A stretch of 9,645 bases of DNA. Source: Geobacter sp. GTDB lineage: Bacteria; Desulfobacterota; Desulfuromonadia; Geobacterales; Geobacteraceae. The position numbers were made by a program, and so were the translations under genes. Below are positions 4,741 to 9,645 of this stretch, piece after piece. The stretch is taken from NCBI GenBank assembly GCA_003857395.1, contig RPRC01000218.1, forward strand, positions 1 through 9,645. Direction: 5' to 3'. The notes beneath the pieces are model-generated. The model did not search any database. It was not told the DNA's origin and saw nothing but the letters and a program-made list of their open reading frames with translations. Position 1 is the stretch's first letter, and each line of letters starts with the position of its first letter.

Positions 4741-7730
4741 TGACACACAGAATTGAAATCAGTCTTAAGGAGCAGGTGCGGGACGCCCGTGGAGAGCGTA
4801 TCAGGAGGGAAATTGAGCATTTCCTTCATTTCCCGGTGTCGAGTGTCCGTACCATTGACGTATACTCTATCGATGCGGAGTTGAGTGCGAAGGAACTCGA
4901 AATCATTGCGGCCGAGCCCTTGTGTGACCGTATCATTCAGACCAGCTCCATCGACACATCCGCGGCGAAGGACTTTGACTATCTCGTCGAAGTCGGATTC
5001 CGTCCGGGGGTTACCGATAATGTCGGGAGAACGGCCCGGGAAGCAATCGAATACGTAACCGGTCGTCGCCTGCAGGAAGGGGAGGGTGTCTACACGTCGG
5101 TTCAGTATCTTCTCAAGGGGAATCTCGACCCTGCCGCTGTTGAAAAGATTGCGACCGGTCTCCTTTGCAATACCCTGATTCAGCGCTACCGGATTGTTGA
5201 TTTTCAGTCTTTTGCCTCGGGAACCTCCACTCCTCTTGGAGTTCCGAAGGTTACGGCAGAGACACAGGCAACAATCAATGAAATCAATCTGAATGTTTCC
5301 GACGATGAGTTGCTTGCCATCAGCAAAGATGGCGTTCTGGCGCTTACCCTGGAAGAGATGAAAATTATTCAGCAATACTTTCAGGACAGCGCCGTTGTCG
5401 AGGAGCGGAAAAAACTGGGGCTCTCCGAAAATCCAACCGATGTCGAGCTTGAGGCTCTTGCGCAGACGTGGTCTGAACACTGCAAACACAAGATATTTGC
5501 TGCGACTATAGACTATTGCGACGAGAATGGGAACCGGGAGGAGATACACTCTCTTTTCAAGACCTTCATCCAGGGCGCCACAAAACAAGTTCGCGAGAAA
5601 CTTGGCGGGCGCGATTTCTGCCTCTCGGTTTTTAAGGATAACGCAGGAGTTATAAAGTTTAATGATGATTATTCCCTGGTCTTCAAGGTTGAAACCCACA
5701 ACTCGCCGAGTGCTCTCGATCCGTACGGCGGAGCTCTTACCGGTATCGTCGGCGTCAACCGCGACCCCTTTGGGACAGGCAAAGGTGCAAAACTGATTTT
5801 TAATACCGATGTCTTCTGTTTTGCCTCGCCCTTTTACGAAAAGGCCCTCCCTGCACGGCTTCTCCATCCCCGGCGCATTTTCGAAGGGGTTGTGGAAGGA
5901 GTAGAGCACGGCGGAAACAAAAGCGGCATTCCCACCGTCAACGGATCTCTTGTCTTTGATGACCGGTTCGCCGGTAAACCCCTGGTTTTTTGCGGTACTG
6001 CCGGTTTTATGCCGGCCACAATCAATGGTGAGCCGTCCCATCTCAAAACCATTAATCCGGGTGACCTCATTGTTATGACTGGAGGTCGCATCGGTAAAGA
6101 CGGCATCCACGGTGCAACTTTCTCTTCCGAAGAGTTGAGCGAGTCGTCCCCTGTTTCTGCGGTGCAGATCGGCGATCCTATTACCCAAAAACGGATGACG
6201 GATTTTCTGATTATTGCCCGGGATCGGAACCTCTATAATTTCATTACCGACAACGGTGCCGGTGGCCTCTCTTCTTCGGTGGGCGAGATGGCTACGGAAT
6301 GAGGCGGCTGCAGGCTCGACCTGGCAAAAGCGCCCTTGAAATACGCGGGGCTGGCCCCATGGGAAATTCTTATTTCTGAAGCCCAGGAAAGAATGAGCCT
6401 TGCCGTTCCTCCAGAAAAGATCGACGAGTTTCTGGCCCTCGCCCAAAAGATGGGCGTCGAGGCAACGGTACTTGGTGATTTTACCGATTCCGGATTCTTC
6501 CATATACTGTACAATGATGCAACGGTTGCCTATCTTCCCATTGATTTCCTCCATGAAGGACTTCCCCCCATGCAACTGCGAGGAGTCTGGGAGATCAAGA
6601 AACATCCGGAACCGCGACCTGTCAAAAAAGCAGACTACACCGACGATCTCAAGAAGCTTCTCTCTTCGCTGAACATCTGTTCCAAGGAATCGGTTGTTCG
6701 GCGTTATGACCACGAGGTTCAGGGTGGCAGTGTTTTGAAACCCTTCACCGGCGTCAAAAATGATGGCCCATCCGACGCAGCAGTCCTGCGCCCCGATCTT
6801 GAGTCTTTTGAAGGGGTTGTGGTGTCTCACGGAATCTGCCCGCGCTACAGTGATATTGACACCTATCAAATGATGTCAAATGCCATAGATGAAGGTATCC
6901 GTGGCTATGTTGCCGTCGGCGGCTCCCTTGACCTTATCGCAGGCCTTGACAATTTCTGTTGGTGCGACCCGGTGCAGTCAGAGAAAACCCCTGACGGCGA
7001 GTTCAAGACTGCTCAGCTCGTTCGAGCCAACAAGGCACTCTTTGACTATTGCGTTGCCTACAATGTGCCGCTTATCTCCGGCAAAGATTCCATGAAGAAC
7101 GATTTCTTCGATGGTGTTACGAAGATCTCAATTCCCCCCACAGTCCTCTTCTCGGTAATCGGTAAAATCGATGATGTCAGGAAAACCGTCACCATGGATG
7201 CCAAGCGTCCGGGAGATATTGTCTATCTTCTCGGCAAAACGGCTTTCGAGTTGGGTGGTTCCGAATACTACGCTCTGCGGGGCTTTGTGGGCAATCGTGT
7301 GCCGCGTGTCGATGCAGAGAAATCGCTGAAGCGCTACCGAGCCTACCATGAAGCTGTGCAGCAGGAACTGGTTGCCTCTTGTCATGACCTCTCTGACGGC
7401 GGCCTGGCCGTGTCCCTGGCCGAAACCGCTTTTGCGGGTGGTTTCGGCATGGAGATTTATTTGCAAAGAGTACTGTTTTCCGGTGTTTCTTGTGACCGGA
7501 CGGACGAAGTACTCTTATTCTCGGAATCTGCATCTCGACTGCTGGTGACGGTACACCCGGAAGATCGCGACATGTTTGAGAACGTAATGAGTGGAAACTG
7601 TTTCTCCAGCATTGGCATGATTACAGAAGAAACTATCTTAACGGTAACCGGCATTGACGGATCGGTGGTACTGCGAGGGGCTCTCGACGATCTGAAAGAA
7701 GCATGGCAGAGCCCCCTGAGGGAGTTGTAA
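4740..7730 (+). CDS. purL: FGAM synthase large subunit, long PurS-like/PurL form, with one in-frame UGA
   Basis: With PurQ it converts FGAR, glutamine and ATP to FGAM, the fourth step of purine synthesis. Reading through the UGA gives 996 residues. Residues 1 to about 155 hold two PurS-like segments, so no separate purS is needed. The linker motif WSEHCKHK is at 244-251. The first AIRS-type half has ETHNSPSALDPYGGA (318-332), GNKSGIPTVNG (392-402), GGRIGKDGIHG (448-458) and DNGAGGLSSSVGEMA (504-518). The second half has GKDSM (781-785) and HDLSDGGLA (882-890). The start ATG overlaps the mscS stop as TAATG, behind AAGGGAAGGA (4728-4737). Codon 521 (6300-6302) is TGA. The same frame continues without another stop to TAA at 7728-7730, with normal family sequence directly on both sides, so this is not a frameshift. 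Termination there would cut the first C-terminal AIRS domain and should inactivate the enzyme. It could be a recoded gene, a fresh nonsense mutation or a sequence error. Confidence 0.9.
6300..6302 (+). other. in-frame UGA codon within purL (possible selenocysteine)
   Basis: TGA occupies codon 521, between the conserved GEMATE and GGCRLDL segments. The next three codons are GGC GGC TGC, so a residue inserted at the UGA would stand in U-G-G-C, the spacing of a selenol/thiol redox pair. My recollection of related PurL proteins is a small residue here (serine, perhaps cysteine); I could not check it. UGA is a working stop elsewhere in the window (walJ ends on it), so wholesale code reassignment is unlikely. 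Selenocysteine is a hypothesis; the presence of the UGA is certain in the sequence as given. Confidence 0.4.
6303..6334 (+). promoter_or_regulatory. imperfect hairpin directly after the purL UGA (weak SECIS candidate)
   Basis: The lower stem is GGCG (6303-6306) with CGCC (6331-6334). An internal loop of GC opposite AAAG leads to an upper stem of TGCAGG (6309-6314) with CCTGGCA (6320-6326), six pairs with one bulged G. The apical loop is CTCGA (6315-6319). Bacterial selenocysteine elements lie immediately 3' of the UGA within the coding region, as this does. However, this apical loop starts only 13 nt after the UGA and its only G is the fourth loop base, closer to the UGA and less well placed than in described elements. 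Hairpins of this quality also arise by chance in G+C-rich coding DNA. Confidence 0.25.
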
Positions 7731-7731
7731 C

Positions 7732-8559
7732 ATGACGCTGGCAAAGGCGATTGTATTAACGGGAAATGGGACCAACTGTGAAGTTGAGGCGGCACACGCC
7801 TGCCGACTTGCGGGTTTTGACGAAGTGAGAATTGCTCATATATCGGAGCTTCTTTATGGTGAAGTTCGACTGGATGATTTTCACTTTCTGAATTTGACCG
7901 GCGGTTTTCTTGACGGAGATGACCTGGGAAGTGCCAAGGCGCAGGCAAACCGATTGAAGAACGCCCGCATCGCAGGAAGCAATGAACACCTGATCGATCA
8001 GATCCTGCGGTTTATCACCGAGGGCAAACTCATCCTCGGTGTCTGCAATGGCTTTCAATTAATGGTAAAAATGGGCCTTTTACCGGCCCTTGACGGCAAG
8101 TACCTGAACCAGTCGGCAACACTCACCTTCAACGACTGCGGCAGATTTCAGGATCGCTGGGTCTACATGAAATGCGACCCTGATTCCCCTTCGGTCTTTA
8201 CGAAAGGCATTTCCGATGGTATCTACCTTCCGATTCGACACGGGGAAGGAAAGTTCCTGGTTGAATCGCAAGAGGTCGTGGACAGAATTGAATCCTTGCA
8301 CCTTTCGGTTCTGAAATATTCTGATGCTGATTACGCCGCGCCTACCATGGAGTTCCCCCTTAACCCGAACGGATCGACCAATGCCATTGCAGGTCTTTGC
8401 GATGAATCCGGGCGCTTGATGGGTCTCATGCCGCATCCGGAAGCATTTCTGCATCGCACCAACCATCCCCGCTGGACTCGGGAATCGTTGCCGGAAGAAG
8501 GCGACGGGCTGATCCTGTTCCGTAACGCTGTGACATATATCCGCAGTAACCTATTGTAA
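7732..8559 (+). CDS. purQ: FGAM synthase glutamine amidotransferase subunit
   Basis: Class I (triad) glutamine amidotransferase that supplies ammonia to PurL for FGAM synthesis. The product is 275 residues, longer than the roughly 225-residue Bacillus PurQ and closer to the amidotransferase domain at the end of fused E. coli-type PurL. The nucleophile is Cys105 in GVCNGFQ and the other triad residues are His235 and Glu237 in MPHPEAF. The N-terminal TGNGTNCE (10-17), GGFLDGDD (57-64) and the RHGEGKF segment (169-175) are typical of this branch. The ATG lies one base after the purL TAA and has a strong Shine-Dalgarno, GAGGGAG at 7718-7724, with 7 nt spacing. It could therefore be translated well even if ribosomes terminate early in purL. 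The catalytic residues are intact, which argues that FGAM synthesis is still used. Confidence 0.95.
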   Translation: MTLAKAIVLTGNGTNCEVEAAHACRLAGFDEVRIAHISELLYGEVRLDDFHFLNLTGGFLDGDDLGSAKAQANRLKNARIAGSNEHLIDQILRFITEGKLILGVCNGFQLMVKMGLLPALDGKYLNQSATLTFNDCGRFQDRWVYMKCDPDSPSVFTKGISDGIYLPIRHGEGKFLVESQEVVDRIESLHLSVLKYSDADYAAPTMEFPLNPNGSTNAIAGLCDESGRLMGLMPHPEAFLHRTNHPRWTRESLPEEGDGLILFRNAVTYIRSNLL

Positions 8560-8566
8560 GGTAAGG

Positions 8567-8582
8567 AAGGGTGTACACCCTT
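8567..8582. repeat. perfect 16-bp palindrome between purQ and purF
   Basis: AAGGGTGTACACCCTT is perfectly self-complementary and sits 7 nt after the purQ stop and about 28 nt before the purF ATG. As RNA it could form a six-pair stem with a GUAC loop; there is no T tract, so it is not an intrinsic terminator. As DNA it has the shape of a site for a dimeric regulator, but it does not resemble the E. coli PurR box. It could also be a processing or stability hairpin setting purF expression apart from purLQ. The palindrome is certain; its function is unknown. Confidence 0.5.
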
Positions 8583-8609
8583 GTTGAAACAAAGGAGATG
8601 GGTGCTTCA

Positions 8610-9645
8610 ATGAAATTTGTCAGACCAGAGGAAGAGTGCGGTATTTTTGGAGTTTATAATCATCCGGAAGCGGCAAACCTGACATACCTGGGTCTCTATG
8701 CCCTGCAGCACCGCGGACAGGAAAGTTGCGGCATTGTATCTTCTGACGGCATGTACCTTCATTCTCATAAAAGTATGGGGCTTGTCGCGGATGTCTTCGA
8801 AGACGAGGAGATTTTTAATACGTTACCCGGACAGTCGTCAATCGGACATGTTCGATACTCCACTACGGGATCTTCAGTCCTCAAAAACGTGCAACCGATC
8901 ATGGTGGATTATTCTCGCGGTTCCATTGCCGTAGCCCACAATGGAAATATTGTCAATGCCCAGATAATAAAGGATGAGCTGGAGGCATGGGGGTCGATCT
9001 TCCAGACCACCATGGACACGGAGATCATTGTTCATCTGCTTGCCATGTCCAAAGCAAACTCTCTCCTTGATCGAGTCACAGAAGCCTTGGAACGAATTGA
9101 GGGCGCTTACTGTCTGCTTTTCCTGTCAGAGACTCAAATGGTAGCTGTCAGGGATCCGAACGGGTTTCGGCCTCTTTGTCTCGGTAAACGGGGCGACGCC
9201 TACGTAGTTGCTTCCGAGTCTTGTGCCCTGGATCTGATCGAAGCACAACTTGTCCGAGAGATTGAGCCCGGAGAAGTTGTTGTTATCGACAAGGACGGCA
9301 TCAATTCCTTTTTCCCTTTTAAAAAGGTCAAACCAACCCCCTGTATTTTTGAGTTTATATATTTTGCTCGTCCGGATTCGTATATTTTTGGCAAGAACGT
9401 CTATATGGTGAGAAAAGAACTGGGGCGTCAACTAGCACGAGAACACAGAATAGAAGCAGACCTCGTCATTCCTGTTCCCGATTCCGGTGTGCCGGCTGCC
9501 TTGGGTTATGCCCAGGAATCCGGGATTCGTTTCGAATTCGGGTTGATGCGCAATCATTATGTCGGCAGAACTTTTATCGAGCCACAGCAGGCCATTCGCC
9601 ACTTCGGCGTAAAGATCAAGTTGAACCCGGTCCAGGATATCATCA
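8610..9645 (+). CDS. purF: amidophosphoribosyltransferase, 5' part (runs off the window)
   Basis: First committed enzyme of purine synthesis: PRPP plus glutamine gives 5-phosphoribosylamine. The window holds 345 codons and is open at its right edge. From ATG 8610 the protein begins with a nine-residue propeptide ending in EEE before Cys10 (CGIFGVY), the expected N-terminal nucleophile after cleavage. Further glutaminase motifs are LQHRGQESCGI (32-42), GHVRYSTTG (79-87), AHNGN (109-113) and RDPNGFRPL (181-189). The phosphoribosyltransferase half starts around PTPCIFEFIYFARPDS (242-257). Cys245 could be an Fe-S ligand as in Bacillus PurF, but it is not diagnostic alone and the other ligands and the PRPP loop are outside the window. 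AAGGAG (8592-8597) is the likely ribosome site, 12 nt upstream. An in-frame ATG at 8598 (right beside the site) and a GTG at 8571 within the palindrome are alternative starts that would lengthen the propeptide. Confidence 0.95.
   Translation, partial: MKFVRPEEECGIFGVYNHPEAANLTYLGLYALQHRGQESCGIVSSDGMYLHSHKSMGLVADVFEDEEIFNTLPGQSSIGHVRYSTTGSSVLKNVQPIMVDYSRGSIAVAHNGNIVNAQIIKDELEAWGSIFQTTMDTEIIVHLLAMSKANSLLDRVTEALERIEGAYCLLFLSETQMVAVRDPNGFRPLCLGKRGDAYVVASESCALDLIEAQLVREIEPGEVVVIDKDGINSFFPFKKVKPTPCIFEFIYFARPDSYIFGKNVYMVRKELGRQLAREHRIEADLVIPVPDSGVPAALGYAQESGIRFEFGLMRNHYVGRTFIEPQQAIRHFGVKIKLNPVQDII

Noticed and set aside
6300..6335. Frameshift as the cause of the purL interruption
   Set aside because: The sequences before and after the TGA are in the same reading frame and family sequence resumes with the very next codon; no insertion or deletion is needed.
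6347..6358. Second hairpin after the UGA (GGGG-CTGG-CCCC) as a SECIS
   Set aside because: It starts about 45 nt after the UGA, too far for the bacterial mechanism, and is short.
4647..6869. A 740-codon open frame on the minus strand opposite mscS and purL
   Set aside because: It lies wholly antisense to clearly recognisable mscS and purL sequence, its translation shows no family motifs, and such long shadows arise from the codon bias of the real genes.
6336..7730. A separate gene encoding the second half of PurL
   Set aside because: The possible starts (TTG 6336, ATG 6394) have no Shine-Dalgarno, and the cut would fall inside a domain, leaving conserved codons 522-532 untranslated.

Overview
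The window is an ordinary bacterial chromosome segment of roughly 50% G+C: a glycolytic gene on the minus strand, divergent from a compact plus-strand purine biosynthesis cluster. The protein sequences (a type I GAPDH, a roughly 996-residue PurL carrying its own PurS-like N-terminal region, a separate long PurQ) and the gene order suggest a Desulfobacterota ('deltaproteobacterial') genome related to Geobacter or Desulfobulbales. That placement comes from recalled family resemblance, not a database search.

Layout. Positions 1-132 are non-coding, downstream of gap. gapA lies at 133-1131 on the minus strand, starts at a GTG with a textbook Shine-Dalgarno, and has a sigma70-like promoter at 1204-1231. 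Positions 1132-1508 are a divergent control region. It also holds a plus-strand promoter (1362-1390) and, unexpectedly, an intrinsic-terminator-like hairpin plus T7 tract (1447-1482) inside the leader of the next gene. Then follow, all on the plus strand, walJ/yycJ (metallo-beta-lactamase-fold nuclease, TTG start at 1509), purB (2370-3665), an MscS-type mechanosensitive channel (3667-4740), purL (4740-7730), purQ (7732-8559) and the 5' part of purF (8610 to the window edge). Junctions from purB to purQ are tight (1-nt gap, 1-nt overlap, 1-nt gap), so they are very probably one transcript with coupled translation.

How the genes work together. PurF catalyses the first committed step of de novo purine synthesis (PRPP to phosphoribosylamine). 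PurL and PurQ together make FGAM from FGAR. PurB acts twice, on SAICAR and on adenylosuccinate. The MscS channel and WalJ have no direct purine role and are passengers or conserved neighbours.

The main anomaly is in purL. The frame is intact over 997 codons except for a single in-frame UGA at 6300-6302 (codon 521). It is followed at once by Gly-Gly-Cys, so a selenocysteine there would form a U-x-x-C motif. An imperfect hairpin starts directly after the UGA. Selenocysteine insertion, another form of readthrough, a genuine nonsense mutation and a sequence error all remain possible. No CRISPR, IS element, tRNA or rRNA was seen.
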